From Occultella glacieicola (GTDB lineage: Bacteria; Actinomycetota; Actinomycetes; Actinomycetales; Beutenbergiaceae), in NCBI RefSeq assembly GCF_004353825.1, contig NZ_SMNA01000005.1, positions 434,001-498,000 on the forward strand: 64,000 nucleotides of DNA, in the 5' to 3' direction. How positions within the stretch are numbered: the stretch's first letter is position 1; every line of letters begins with the position of its first letter. Made by a program: the position numbers and the translations under genes. Shown here piece by piece: positions 1 through 8,479 of the stretch. Below the pieces are notes generated by a model. That model saw nothing but the letters and a program-made list of their open reading frames with translations, had not been told where the DNA came from and did not search any database.

Positions 1-310
1 CCGGCTCGGGCGTGGCGTCGAAGCCGATCTCGTCGAAGCCGACGTAGGCCTGGCACTCGCGGGCGAGCGCCTCCGTGAGTTCGGCGACCTTCGGGCCGGG
101 GACGATGTGCTTCCCGTCCTCGGCCACGACGGCGACCCGGTCCTCGTCGTCGGTCGCGATCGTCACGGCCACGGCGTACGGGGCCTCGGGGTCGGACTCG
201 ATCAGCGCGACCACCTGGGCGCCGTCGAGAAAGCCGTGGGCCCGGGCGGCGTGAGGGGTTCGTGCGCTGACGATCCCGGAGCGGCGGCGCCACGTCGGTG
301 TACTCGTCAT
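1..310 (-). CDS. hypothetical protein, 3' end cut by window edge
   Basis: An open frame runs leftward from ATG at 310 off the window edge, giving 103 residues with no stop. It begins MTSTPTWRRRSG and continues through a hydrophilic, acidic sequence (AVTIATDDEDRVAVVAED, then IVPGPKVAELTEALAR). No signal peptide, membrane segment or catalytic motif is visible. It lies 59 bp beyond the end of rlmB and points the same way, so it could be the last gene of a cysS-rlmB transcript. I do not recognise the family. Codon use has the strong GC third position of the neighbours, which supports it as a real gene. Confidence 0.6.
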   Translation of the reverse strand, partial: MTSTPTWRRRSGIVSARTPHAARAHGFLDGAQVVALIESDPEAPYAVAVTIATDDEDRVAVVAEDGKHIVPGPKVAELTEALARECQAYVGFDEIGFDATPEP

Positions 311-369
311 GGTCACGACCCTACCGACCGCGCGGTGTGCCGACACCCGCAACGCCGGGCCCGGCCAGG

Positions 370-1377
370 TCAGGCCGACGCGGCGTCACGGCGCTTGCGA
401 GCGACCTCGTACAGAGCGATCCCGATCGCCGTCCCGGCGTTCAGGGACTCGGTGGACGCCGCGATCGGGATCGAGACGATCAGGTCGCAGGTCTCCCTGA
501 CCAGGCGGCCCAGGCCCTTCCCCTCGGAGCCGAGCACCAGCACCAGCGGGTCGCCCGCGAGGTCCAGGTCACCGATCTCGGTGGGTCCGTCGCCGTCGAG
601 GCCGACGACGAAACAGCCGGCCTCCTTGTACATCTCCAGAGCCCTGACCAGATTCGTCGCGCGGGCGACCGGTATCCGGGCAGCGGCCCCTGCCGAGACC
701 TTCCAGGCCGACGCCGTGACCCCGGCCGCACGCCGCTGCGGGACCACGAGCCCGTCCACACCGAACGCACCGGCGCTGCGCAGGGCGGCCCCGAGGTTGC
801 GCGGGTCGGTGATGCCGTCCAGCGCGACGATCAGCGGGGTCCGCCCGTTGCCCGTGGCGAGGTCGAGGAGCGCCTCCGGTTCGGCGTAGGAGTACGCCGG
901 GACCTGGATGGCCACCCCCTGGTGCACGCCGCCGTCGGTGAGCCGGTCCAGCTCGGCCTTGGAGACCTCCAGCAGCGGCAGCGAGCGGGCGGTCACCTCG
1001 CGCAGGATGTCCCGGATCCGGTCATCGGAGTCGATCCGGCTGGACAGGTACACCGTGGAGACCGGGATGTCCGCCCGCAGCGCCTCCACCACCGAGTTCC
1101 GGCCGCCGACGATCTCGTGGCTCTTCGCACCGGACCGACCTTGCGAGCGGTTCTGGGACCTGCCCTGCCCGCCGCGGCCGCCCTTGCCGGCGTCGCGCTC
1201 GGAGGAAGCCTTCCGCTTGGCGGCCGGGTGGTAGGGCCGGTCCTCCGCCTTCGGGGTGGGCCCCCGGCCCTCGAGGGCCTGCCTGCCGTGGCCGCCGGTT
1301 CCGACCCGGGCACCCTTCTTGGAGCCCGGCTTGCGCACGGCCCCCTGACGTCGAGAGTTACCGGCCACCTGTGCCAC
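370..1377 (-). CDS. rlmB: 23S rRNA (guanosine-2'-O-)-methyltransferase RlmB, TrmH/SpoU family
   Basis: SPOUT-class methyltransferase expected to 2'-O-methylate a guanosine in 23S rRNA using S-adenosylmethionine. Residues 1-85 form a Lys/Arg/Gly-rich basic extension typical of actinobacterial members. A substrate-binding domain follows from about 88 ([14 protein letters not shown]), then the SpoU domain with its three motifs: [13 protein letters not shown] (191-203), [10 protein letters not shown] (281-290) and [16 protein letters not shown] (302-317). At 335 residues the length is normal. It overlaps the 3' end of cysS by 20 bp, a conserved pairing. The first codon is GTG at 1377; a second GTG at 1368 has a better-spaced GAAGGG ahead of it, so the start may be three codons later. 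TrmH-type tRNA methylation is a less likely alternative. Confidence 0.93.
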   Translation of the reverse strand: MAQVAGNSRRQGAVRKPGSKKGARVGTGGHGRQALEGRGPTPKAEDRPYHPAAKRKASSERDAGKGGRGGQGRSQNRSQGRSGAKSHEIVGGRNSVVEALRADIPVSTVYLSSRIDSDDRIRDILREVTARSLPLLEVSKAELDRLTDGGVHQGVAIQVPAYSYAEPEALLDLATGNGRTPLIVALDGITDPRNLGAALRSAGAFGVDGLVVPQRRAAGVTASAWKVSAGAAARIPVARATNLVRALEMYKEAGCFVVGLDGDGPTEIGDLDLAGDPLVLVLGSEGKGLGRLVRETCDLIVSIPIAASTESLNAGTAIGIALYEVARKRRDAASA

Positions 1378-2782
1378 CCTTCACGCTCCACCGGGCTCCG
1401 CCCGGGGAGTCCTCGACAACGATTCCCGCTGCCGTCAGTCGATCCCGCAGCGCGTCCGCACGCGCCCAGTCCTTCTCGGCCCGCGCCTGGACGCGCTCGG
1501 CGAGTACCGCCTGCACGAGGACGCCGAGCGCTTGCTCCGCTCCGCCGTCGGCCGCTTGTGCTCCCGCCCACGGCTGCGCCAACGGGTCCAGTCCGAACAC
1601 GTCCAGCATCGCCCGCACCCGGCCCTGTGCGGCGCGCACCTGCGCCTCGTCCCCGGCGGCCAGGGCGTTGTTGCCGCCGGTCACCTGCTCGTGCACGACG
1701 GCGAGCGCGGCCGAGACGTTCAGGTCGTCGTTCATCGCGGCCGCGAACGCGTCCGGCACCTCGACGCCGGCCACCTCCGCGGGCGTGAGCGCACCGACGA
1801 GCTCCACGGCCCGCTGCACGAACCCGGAGATCCGCTCCCAGGCGGCACCGGACTCGTCGAGGCTGGAGTCGGAGAACTCGAGCGTGGACCGGTAGTGCAC
1901 CGCGGCGAGCGCGTAGCGCAGCACGACCGGTTCACCCCGCTCCAGGACCGCATCGACGGTGAGGGAGTTCCCGAGCGACTTGCTCATCTTCTCCCCACCC
2001 ACGGTCACCCAGGCGTTGTGCATCCACAGGTTCGTGAAGCCCCAGCCGGCGGCCTGCGACTGGGCCTGCTCGTTCTCGTGGTGGGGGAAGCGCAGGTCGA
2101 TACCACCGCCGTGAATGTCGAAGGACTCACCGAGGTACTTGCGCGCCATCGCGGAGCACTCCACGTGCCACCCGGGGCGCCCCCGGCCCCACGGAGTGGG
2201 CCAGGAGGCGCCGTCCGGGTCCGTGTCCTTGGTGGCCTTCCAGAGGGCGAAGTCCCGCGGGTCGCGCTTGTCCGAGGCCTCCTCCTCCACGGTGGAGAGG
2301 TTCTCCAGGAGCTGCCGGGTGAGCTCGCCGTACTTGCCCCAGGAGCGCACGTCGAAGTACACGTTGCCCTCGTCGCCGACGTACGCGTGGCCGCGATCGA
2401 CGAGCAGCGCGATCAGCTCGACCATCTCGGTGACGTGCCCGGTGGCGCGCGGCTCGTACGTGGGCGGTGTGACACCGAGCGTCTCGTAGGCGCGGTTGAA
2501 CTCCCGCTCGAAGCGGTGTGCCCAGGCCCACCACGGCACCCCGGCGTCGGCGGACTTCGTGAGGATCTTGTCGTCGATGTCGGTGACGTTGCGCACCAGG
2601 GTCACGTCCTCGCCGTTGCGGCGCAGCCACCGGAGGAGGATGTCGAACGCGATCGCCGAGCGCAGGTGCCCGATGTGCGGCGCGCCCTGCACCGTGGCGC
2701 CACACAGGTAGATGCCGACCCGCCCGGGTTCACGGGGGACGAAGTCGCGCACCTCACGGGTGGCCGAGTCATACAGGCGCAT
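1358..2782 (-). CDS. cysS: cysteinyl-tRNA synthetase
   Basis: Class I aminoacyl-tRNA synthetase that charges tRNA-Cys in the cytoplasm. The HIGH signature is seen as APHIGHLRS after the zinc-ligand cysteine in YLCGATVQG. Further zinc ligands lie in [13 protein letters not shown] and [10 protein letters not shown], and the KMSKS loop is [12 protein letters not shown]. The DALR-type anticodon-binding region occupies the C-terminal third. Two in-frame GTG codons precede ATG at 2782; the ATG gives [11 protein letters not shown], the normal family N-terminus, so I start there (474 residues). rlmB begins inside its 3' end. The leading motif and length separate it from the related mycothiol ligase MshC. 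Confidence 0.96.
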   Translation of the reverse strand: MRLYDSATREVRDFVPREPGRVGIYLCGATVQGAPHIGHLRSAIAFDILLRWLRRNGEDVTLVRNVTDIDDKILTKSADAGVPWWAWAHRFEREFNRAYETLGVTPPTYEPRATGHVTEMVELIALLVDRGHAYVGDEGNVYFDVRSWGKYGELTRQLLENLSTVEEEASDKRDPRDFALWKATKDTDPDGASWPTPWGRGRPGWHVECSAMARKYLGESFDIHGGGIDLRFPHHENEQAQSQAAGWGFTNLWMHNAWVTVGGEKMSKSLGNSLTVDAVLERGEPVVLRYALAAVHYRSTLEFSDSSLDESGAAWERISGFVQRAVELVGALTPAEVAGVEVPDAFAAAMNDDLNVSAALAVVHEQVTGGNNALAAGDEAQVRAAQGRVRAMLDVFGLDPLAQPWAGAQAADGGAEQALGVLVQAVLAERVQARAEKDWARADALRDRLTAAGIVVEDSPGGARWSVKGGTGGR

Positions 2783-2848
2783 GGTCACCACGGGAGTTTA
2801 TCGGCCACCCGTCGCTGCGGGCACCCGCGCTCGCCCGTGAGGAAGTCG

Positions 2849-2896
2849 CCGACGCCCCGAGGCAGCCCTCACGTGAGGGCTTCCTCGAGGCGTCGG
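2849..2896. repeat. long near-perfect palindrome, probable terminator
   Basis: Two 24-base arms (2849-2872 and 2873-2896) are complementary at 22 of 24 positions with essentially no loop, meeting at CCTCAC/GTGAGG. It lies about 100 bp past the stop of the leftward FAH-family gene and upstream of cysS, so it could end that transcript or stop read-through into cysS. There is no T-run. The rest of the gap 2783-2996 is GC-rich and shows nothing else. Confidence 0.6.
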
Positions 2897-2996
2897 GGAC
2901 GGACAAGGCGGTCGACGGCGGGGGCCGGGTCGGGCGCCCTCCTCCCGGTGGCCGGAGCGCGGGGTCGGGCGCCCGGCTCCCGGCGGCGGGACCTGC

Positions 2997-3857
2997 TCAG
3001 GGGGCGGCGATCACGTCCTGGCGCTGGGAGCCGAGACCCTCGACGCCGAGCTCGACGACGTCACCGGGGGCGAGCCACTCCTGCGGGGACTTGCCCATGC
3101 CGACGCCGGCGGGGGTGCCGGTGTTGATCAGGTCGCCCGGCTCGAGCACCATGAACTGGCTCAGGTAGTGCACGATGAACGTGGGCGAGAAGATCATGTC
3201 CTTCGTGGAGCCGTCCTGCTTGGGCTCGCCGTTCACGGTCAGCCACAGGCGCAGGTTCCGCACGTCGCCCGCCTCCTCCGGGGTCACCAGGTAGGGGCCC
3301 GCCGGGTTGAAGGTCTCGGCGGACTTACCCTTGGACCACTGGCCGCCGCGCTCGATCTGGAAGGCGCGCTCGGACACGTCGTGGGCCGTGAGGTACCCGC
3401 CGATCACGGCCTCGGCGGCGGCCTCGTCCTGGAGGTAGCGCGCGCGGGCGCCGATCACGATGCCGAGTTCCACCTCCCAGTCCGTCTTCTCCGAACCGCG
3501 CGGGATGTGCACGGTGTCGTTGGGGCCGACGAGCGTGTTCGGGGACTTCGTGAACAGCACCGGCTCGTCCGGGGCGGCGGCGCCCGACTCGGCGGCATGG
3601 TCGGCGTAGTTGAGACCGATGCACAGGATCTGGTGCGGCCGGGCGATCGGCGCACCGACGCGTTGGCTGCCGAGATCGGCCACCTGGCCGGCAGCCACCC
3701 GCTCGGCCACCACCGGGGCCAGCGCCGCCGGTCCACCGCCGGCCCAGAACGCGGCGTCCACGTCGCCGATCACGTCGGACACGTCGACGTAACGACCCTC
3801 CTCGACGAGCACGGCCGCCCGCTCCGCTCCGAACTCTCCGACTCGCAACAACTTCAT
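2997..3857 (-). CDS. fumarylacetoacetate hydrolase (FAH) family protein
   Basis: 286-residue FAH-fold hydrolase or lyase acting on a 2,4-diketo acid or related acyl compound; the exact substrate cannot be read. Residues 1-70 form the short N-terminal domain common in the family. The metal-binding core follows, with SEKTDWEVELGIVIG (122-136, acidic metal ligands), the HDVSERAFQIERGGQW loop and the conserved C-terminal TGTPAGVGMGKSP. It starts at ATG 3857 behind GAGAGG. The acid-sugar dehydratase gene lies 1.6 kb away on the same strand, beyond the secreted-protein gene. Family members hydrolyse 2,4-diketo-3-deoxy sugar acids in L-fucose and L-rhamnose breakdown, so a role at the end of a sugar-acid pathway is plausible but inferred. 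Confidence 0.85.
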   Translation of the reverse strand: MKLLRVGEFGAERAAVLVEEGRYVDVSDVIGDVDAAFWAGGGPAALAPVVAERVAAGQVADLGSQRVGAPIARPHQILCIGLNYADHAAESGAAAPDEPVLFTKSPNTLVGPNDTVHIPRGSEKTDWEVELGIVIGARARYLQDEAAAEAVIGGYLTAHDVSERAFQIERGGQWSKGKSAETFNPAGPYLVTPEEAGDVRNLRLWLTVNGEPKQDGSTKDMIFSPTFIVHYLSQFMVLEPGDLINTGTPAGVGMGKSPQEWLAPGDVVELGVEGLGSQRQDVIAAP

Positions 3858-4253
3858 TGTCTCTCGCCTCTCGTGGGATGCCCGGGCCCGGGCACGGCTG
3901 GGACGTCCACCGACTCCGATCAGGCCGAGTCTAGGAGTGCCCGGACGGCGCCGGCGTCGGCGGCCGGTGGGCGAGACGCGCCGAGCTCCCGCCTCGGTGT
4001 GACGACGTCGGGCGGTCTACCCACGCGACCCCCTGATGTGAGACGGTAACGGCGGGCGAACTTCTGGCGAACCTATCCCGAACCGTGAGATGCAACGTAG
4101 CCACTCCGATAGCAGCACCAATAGCCTTCCTAGCGGGCTCACATCCGGGGGCAACCGAGTCCATCGGCTGCCGTCGGTCCAGGAGCGCCCGACTGCTCCA
4201 TCCGAATGGCATCGCCCGGCGACGCGCGATGTGCGACGAACCAAGGAGATTCG
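3858..4253. other. 396-bp divergent intergenic region
   Basis: This gap separates the leftward FAH gene from the rightward secreted-protein gene. It contains a 16-bp perfect palindrome (TGCCCGGGCCCGGGCA, 3879-3894) and, at 4040-4072, an 11-bp-phased direct repeat listed separately. I could not assign -35/-10 elements with confidence. The only good ribosome-binding site is AAGGAG just before ATG 4254. Confidence 0.5.
4040..4072 (-). promoter_or_regulatory. three 11-bp direct repeats resembling a PHO box
   Basis: Read on the minus strand, three consecutive 11-mers are GTTCGCCAGAA, GTTCGCCCGCC and GTTACCGTCTC. The GTTCNCC start and 11-bp phasing match the direct-repeat layout of PhoP-type PHO boxes in actinomycetes, and resemble the clearer site at 22776-22808. 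It lies 182 bp upstream of the secreted beta-helix gene. Its assignment is tentative because the third unit is weak. Confidence 0.35.
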
Positions 4254-5225
4254 ATGAAACGCCTCACCGCCGTCCTGGCATCCGTCAGCCTCGCCGCCGC
4301 CGGCCTGGCCGTCACCGCCACCGCCGCCTCGGCCGCCCTCACCACCCGGTGTGTGGGCGAGGCCGGTGCGGTCACCGTTCCCGGTGACCTCGTCGTTCCG
4401 GCAGACAAGACCTGTGTGCTGACCGGCACCACGATCGACGGTCGCGTCCGACTGCAGCCCGGCTCGAACCTGATCATCACCGACGGCACGATCACCGGTG
4501 CCGTCGTGCTGAACGCGGACAGCTACTTCGATGCGGTCGGCACCTCGGTCGCCGGCAACATCAACAACCGTGACGGCTACGGCGTCTACCTCGAGGACTC
4601 AACGGTCGCCGGCGCTTACGTCGGCCAGGCCGGCGAGTCGGAGAACCCGTTCTTCTACGCCGTCGGTGCGCAGGTCGACCGCCGCGTGGAGGCCGCCCAG
4701 GGCGCGATCTACCTGGAGAGCACCCAGGTCGGCGGCGCGGTCAGCACGACCGGCACCGAGTACACCGACGTGGTCGACTCCACTCTGCTGTCCAGCCTGA
4801 CGGTGTCCGGCAACGCCGCGGGCACCACGCTGTGCGGCTCGGAGGTCGACGGTGACGTCACCTACACCGAGAACGGTGGCGTGCAGGTCGGCACCGGTTC
4901 GTCGATCGCGGCCTGCGAGGACGTGACCTACATCGGGGGCAGCCTGAACGCCTCCAACAACACCGTCGGCGTTGCGGTCAACGAGACGATCATCCGCGGT
5001 GACCTCGGTGGCGAGGGTAACGACCCGGCTCCCACGGGCGCCGACAACCGCGTCCGCGGTGAGATCTCCGGTCAGTTCGTCGACCTGGCCCCCGCCGAGC
5101 AGCAGCCGCAGGCCCGCACGTTCGGCGCCGAGGTGTCGAACGAGCAGCAGCTCCTCGACAGCATCGAGCAGCGTCGCACCGCCGGTGAGGCCGAGGCCGC
5201 CGCGGACGGTCCGGCCAACCTCTGA
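4254..5225 (+). CDS. secreted beta-helix (bactofilin-like) protein
   Basis: 323-residue exported protein of unknown function. Start ATG 4254 follows AAGGAG at 7-nt spacing; upstream ATGs lack a site. Residues 1-27 are a Sec signal peptide (MKRLTAVLAS, hydrophobic core, cut after ASA). The mature part is built of short strands ending in Gly or Asp turns at a fairly regular pitch (TTIDGRVRL, GTITGAVVL, TSVAGNINN, STVAGAYVG, TQVGGAVST, SEVDGDVTY), the pattern of a right-handed beta-solenoid as in bactofilins. Four cysteines (33, 54, 194, 221) could form two disulphides. Residues 280-323 form a charged Gln/Glu-rich tail. No LPXTG motif or anchor is present, so it is probably released or cell-wall associated. 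The name is by resemblance only. Confidence 0.8.
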   Translation: MKRLTAVLASVSLAAAGLAVTATAASAALTTRCVGEAGAVTVPGDLVVPADKTCVLTGTTIDGRVRLQPGSNLIITDGTITGAVVLNADSYFDAVGTSVAGNINNRDGYGVYLEDSTVAGAYVGQAGESENPFFYAVGAQVDRRVEAAQGAIYLESTQVGGAVSTTGTEYTDVVDSTLLSSLTVSGNAAGTTLCGSEVDGDVTYTENGGVQVGTGSSIAACEDVTYIGGSLNASNNTVGVAVNETIIRGDLGGEGNDPAPTGADNRVRGEISGQFVDLAPAEQQPQARTFGAEVSNEQQLLDSIEQRRTAGEAEAAADGPANL

Positions 5226-5254
5226 GTCACCAGCACCACCCAGGTTCATCCCGG

Positions 5255-5292
5255 ACGCCCGGGTGTCGGCCCACCGGCCGGCGCCCGGGCGT
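5255..5292. terminator. hairpin after the secreted-protein gene
   Basis: Arms ACGCCCGGG (5255-5263) and CCCGGGCGT (5284-5292) are perfectly complementary, with further pairing inward around CGG/CCGG. It sits 30 bp after the stop at 5225 and probably ends that transcript. No U-tract follows. Confidence 0.55.
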
Positions 5293-5316
5293 TCGTCGTC
5301 CCTGCCCTCACCCACG

Positions 5317-5392
5317 CGCTGAGATAGGACCCGCCGCTTCGAGATCGGCCACGCCGAAGGGCGATCTCGAGGCGGCGGGTCCTATCTCGGCG
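5317..5392. repeat. hairpin repeat, family copy A
   Basis: Two 27-base arms (5321-5347 and 5362-5388) match at 26 positions around a 14-base loop, with a few more pairs outward. The arms start GAGATAGGACCCGCCGC. It lies between the ends of two convergent genes, so it can act as a bidirectional terminator. Its core is shared with the copies at 14578-14651 and 54917-54982. Confidence 0.75.
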
Positions 5393-5409
5393 GGGCGAGG
5401 ACGGCCCAG

Positions 5410-6594
5410 TCAGCGCTGGGGGAACTCGGCGGCGAGCGCACGCACGGCGTCCTCGTCGACCGTCACCCCCAGTCCGGGGGCGGTGGGCAGGGCGACGCGG
5501 CCGGCGGTGACGGCACCCTCGGCCATGAAGTCCGCGGCCATGAGCGGCTCGGACTTGACCGCCGTGTGCGGCCCGTACTCCATCGCCGCCAGCGACTCGG
5601 CGGCGCCGCTGACCTGCAGCCCGGCGGCGTAGGCCAGCGAGGTGGCCATCGAGTGGTGCGGGGCGATCGGCACGTAGTTCGCCGCCGTGACGCCCGCGAT
5701 CGCGAAACCCTCGCTGATGCCGGTGCGGCCGATGTCCGGCTGGGCGATCCCGACGGCCCGCCGCGAGCCCCACTCGGCGAACTCGAACCGGTGCCGCATC
5801 GCCTCGCCCACCGCCACCGGAGTGGCGAGGTCCTGGGCGAGCAGCTCGTGGCCGCGCAGGTCCTCGGGCGCCAGCGGCGCCTCGAAGAACCAGATCCCCC
5901 GGGCGTCCAGCGCCCGGCCGAGCGAACGGGCCGGGCCGAGCTGGTGTACCCAGTGGGCGTCCACCGCCACCCGGGGCGCGGGGCGGTCGCCGGCCGGCTC
6001 GCCCGCGAGCGCCTCCAGGACGGCGTCCACGGTGGCCAGTACGGTGTGCGGGTCCATGGTCAGGTGCAGTTTCATGGCGTCGAAGCCGGCCCGGTGCGCG
6101 GCGACGGCGTGCTCCGCCTTCTCCGACGGCGTCGCACCGCCGACCGTGGTCAGGTACAGCGGGATCTCGGTCCGGTAGGCACCGCCGAGCAGGGTGTGCA
6201 CCGGCAGCCCGTGGATCTGGCCGGTCAGGTCCCAGAGTGCGATGTCCAGGCCGGCGACGGCGTCGGCGTGGTGGCCGTTGAGGTGGCCGCGCTCGCGCAT
6301 GCTCTCCTGGAGGCGGAACGCGGTGGGCCGGGGCCCGTCGAGCTCGGTGCCGACCAGCAACGGGGCGAACACCTCGTTGATGATGACGGCGGGGGCCTCC
6401 GGGGCCACGGGCGCAAGGGCCTCACCCCAGCCGACGTGGTCGGCCGTGGCGATCCGCACGAGCACCGTCTCGTCGCGCGCCGGGTAGACGCTGCGGACGT
6501 TCGGAGCGGCCCGGTAGCGCGCTCCCCCGGCATCGCGACCGGGGGCCACGGGCAGCTGCAGCGGGAACGCCTCGACGGACGTGATGGTGGACAT
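5410..6594 (-). CDS. acid-sugar dehydratase, mandelate racemase/muconate lactonizing subgroup of enolase superfamily
   Basis: 394-residue Mg2+-dependent enzyme that abstracts the proton alpha to a carboxylate. After the capping domain (1-125) the barrel shows Lys175 in FDAMKLHLTM, metal ligands Asp212 (VAVDAHWVH), Glu238 (WFFEAPL) and Glu264 (AVGEAMRH), and a general-base His in APHHS (313-314). The Asp-x-His pair (212/214) is typical of sugar-acid dehydratases such as galactonate or mannonate dehydratase, so conversion of an aldonate to a 2-keto-3-deoxy acid is likely; the substrate is unknown. I start at ATG 6594, behind AGAAAGG; a start at 6630 would add 12 residues. It is the third-last gene of the sugar-acid set on this strand, with the lactonase gene just upstream. 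Confidence 0.87.
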   Translation of the reverse strand: MSTITSVEAFPLQLPVAPGRDAGGARYRAAPNVRSVYPARDETVLVRIATADHVGWGEALAPVAPEAPAVIINEVFAPLLVGTELDGPRPTAFRLQESMRERGHLNGHHADAVAGLDIALWDLTGQIHGLPVHTLLGGAYRTEIPLYLTTVGGATPSEKAEHAVAAHRAGFDAMKLHLTMDPHTVLATVDAVLEALAGEPAGDRPAPRVAVDAHWVHQLGPARSLGRALDARGIWFFEAPLAPEDLRGHELLAQDLATPVAVGEAMRHRFEFAEWGSRRAVGIAQPDIGRTGISEGFAIAGVTAANYVPIAPHHSMATSLAYAAGLQVSGAAESLAAMEYGPHTAVKSEPLMAADFMAEGAVTAGRVALPTAPGLGVTVDEDAVRALAAEFPQR

Positions 6595-6675
6595 CGGGGT
6601 GACGACCTTTCTGGCGATGGTGGGCGGCACCTGGTGGTGGCCGATACGGGTAGCCGGTCGCAGTGCCGGCCGGCA

Positions 6676-7551
6676 CTAGTGCGGCGGTTGACCGCGGAAC
6701 GGCGCGGCCGGCGGCGCGGACACGCCGACCTCCGCGGCGAGGATGCGGCCGCTGTCCGGCGGGACCGGATCGAGGCCGACCCGCGCGGTCGTGATGAACA
6801 GGACGCCGTCGGCGATGGTGACGGCGCTGGGCCGCGGTACGCCGGTCTCGACGACCGCCACCACCTCCCCGTCCGGCGAGATGCGCCGCACCTCGGCCGC
6901 GTCCCACATCGCCACCCAGATGCAGCCCTCGTCGTCGACGACCAGGCCGTCCGGATTCCCGCCGGTCAGGGTGGCGACGGTTCGGCGCCCGGTGATCCGG
7001 TCGCCGTAGACGTCGAACGCCTCCAGGCGCCGATGCGGGAGGGTGTCGATGTAGTACAGCGTCGCGCCGTCCGGGCTGAACCCGATCCCGTTGGACACCG
7101 TGACGCCGCTCAGCACCGTGGTCACGGCGAGGTCGGGACCGACCCGGTACAGCGCCGACGTCGGTTCCCGCGGGACGGACTGGGTGCCGACCCAGAACGC
7201 GCCGTCGGGCGCGCAGACGCCGTCGTTGAGGAACCGGCCCACGCCGTCGCCGACGCCGTCCACCCACACGGAACGGCCGCCGTCGGGCGTGACGTGCCAG
7301 AGCCTCTGGCCGCCCGCGACCGCCCAGCCCGCGCGCCCGGCGACCAGGGGGGCGCCCACGCCGATGCGGGAGCCGAGCTCGGCGAGGTCGGCCGTGAACG
7401 ACTCGGTCAGGACCGTGCCGTCGAAGGCGCCGGAGTGGAACGTGCCACGGTGCATGTCGACCCAGATCAGGTCGCCGGTCCGGGGATCGACCCGGATCGA
7501 CTCGCCCTGCTGGTAGGTCTGCGTGCTGACCGGTTCAGCTCTTGACCGCAC
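6676..7551 (-). CDS. SMP-30/gluconolactonase-family lactonase
   Basis: 291-residue six-bladed beta-propeller predicted to open a sugar lactone to the free acid with a divalent metal. Family blade motifs are visible: LIWVDMHRGTFHSG, CAPDGAFWVGTQS, TVSNGIGFSPDGATLYYID and GGNPDGLVVDDEGCIWVAM, including the Asn/Asp metal ligands of blades 3-5. The GTG start at 7551 overlaps the 3' end of the permease gene by 17 bp, so the two are translationally coupled. Placed between a sugar importer and a sugar-acid dehydratase, it fits the step lactone to aldonate. No signal peptide, so cytoplasmic. Confidence 0.87.
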   Translation of the reverse strand: MRSRAEPVSTQTYQQGESIRVDPRTGDLIWVDMHRGTFHSGAFDGTVLTESFTADLAELGSRIGVGAPLVAGRAGWAVAGGQRLWHVTPDGGRSVWVDGVGDGVGRFLNDGVCAPDGAFWVGTQSVPREPTSALYRVGPDLAVTTVLSGVTVSNGIGFSPDGATLYYIDTLPHRRLEAFDVYGDRITGRRTVATLTGGNPDGLVVDDEGCIWVAMWDAAEVRRISPDGEVVAVVETGVPRPSAVTIADGVLFITTARVGLDPVPPDSGRILAAEVGVSAPPAAPFRGQPPH

Positions 7552-8479
7552 CGGCGATGCCCTCCACGAACGAGCGCTGCAGGAAAAGGAACACGATGAC
7601 GATCGGGATGATCGCGATCGAGGCGCCCGCGGCCAGGCCGGTCCAGTCGGTGGTGTCGGTGCCGAAGAAGTTGTACATGCCGACGCCGAGGGTGCGCAGT
7701 TCGGGCCGGCCGAGGGTGAACACCAACGGGATGAAGAAGGAGTTCCACGCCCCGATGAAGTTCATCAGCACCACGGTGCCGGTGACCGGCTTGGCGAGTG
7801 GCAGCATCACCGAACGGAACGTACGCAGGTACCCGGCGCCGTCGACCCGGGCGGCCTCGCCGAGCTCGTTCGGGATCCCCGAGAAGAACCCGACGTACAA
7901 CAGCACCGGGACCACCAGTCCGGGGGCAGCCTGCGCGATCGCGGCGCCGAGCAGTCCGTCCTGGAGCCCGAGCGCGTTCACCAGCTGGAACACCGGGATG
8001 ATCGTGTAGCCGTGCGGGATGAACATCGCCGCGACCAGGACGCCCATCACGATCTTGCGGCCGGGGAGGGTCTTCTCGCGCAGTGCGTACCCGGCCAGGG
8101 ATGCCACGAGCACCTGGATCACGACGACCGCGATCGCGAACGTCAGCGTGTTTCCCGTGTACTCGCCGAAGCGGCCGGTGGTCCAGGCCCGGACGAAGTT
8201 GTCGAGCGTCCATTCGTTCGGCCACAGCCCGATCCCGCCGAGCAGCATCTCCGCGGGGGTCTTGAACGCGGCGGTCACCATCCACAGGAACGGGTAGATC
8301 CAGATGAAGCAGAACGGGATCAGGAACAGGTGCCACCAGCGCATCCGGCGGGACTGGCCGCTGACCCGGTTGCGCCCGCGCCTCGGCGATCCGGGCGGCG
8401 GGCCCGCCTCACCGGCGACCTGCGAGGCGGCGTCGACCCCGGCCTGAGCCCCGGCCCCTGGGGTGATCAGGGCACTCAT
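7535..8479 (-). CDS. carbohydrate ABC transporter permease, MalG/CUT1 type
   Basis: 314-residue inner-membrane subunit of a CUT1 sugar importer. Residues 1-42 are a hydrophilic Pro/Gly-rich cytoplasmic tail, followed by six membrane segments starting at WWHLFLIPFCFIWIYPFLWM. The EAA loop that docks on the ATPase is seen as GEAARVDGAGYLRTFRSVMLP. The C-terminus RSFVEGIAGAVKS is standard for MalG-type subunits. ATG 8479 follows GAGGAG and overlaps the MalF-type stop by 4 bp. No ATPase gene lies nearby, so a shared MsiK-type ATPase encoded elsewhere probably powers it. Confidence 0.93.
   Translation of the reverse strand: MSALITPGAGAQAGVDAASQVAGEAGPPPGSPRRGRNRVSGQSRRMRWWHLFLIPFCFIWIYPFLWMVTAAFKTPAEMLLGGIGLWPNEWTLDNFVRAWTTGRFGEYTGNTLTFAIAVVVIQVLVASLAGYALREKTLPGRKIVMGVLVAAMFIPHGYTIIPVFQLVNALGLQDGLLGAAIAQAAPGLVVPVLLYVGFFSGIPNELGEAARVDGAGYLRTFRSVMLPLAKPVTGTVVLMNFIGAWNSFFIPLVFTLGRPELRTLGVGMYNFFGTDTTDWTGLAAGASIAIIPIVIVFLFLQRSFVEGIAGAVKS

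Noticed and set aside
298-1788. Long plus-strand open frame opposite rlmB and cysS
   Set aside because: It is Pro/Arg/Gly-biased with no family motif and lies antisense to two clearly recognisable genes; typical of high-GC mirror frames.
3879-3894. 16-bp perfect palindrome TGCCCGGGCCCGGGCA as an operator
   Set aside because: Low-complexity C/G palindromes of this length are expected in such DNA and it has no placement logic relative to a promoter.
5566-7545. 659-codon plus-strand frame antisense to the dehydratase and lactonase genes
   Set aside because: Mirror of the real genes' codon bias; composition is Arg/Gly/Asp-rich and without any ribosome site or domain.
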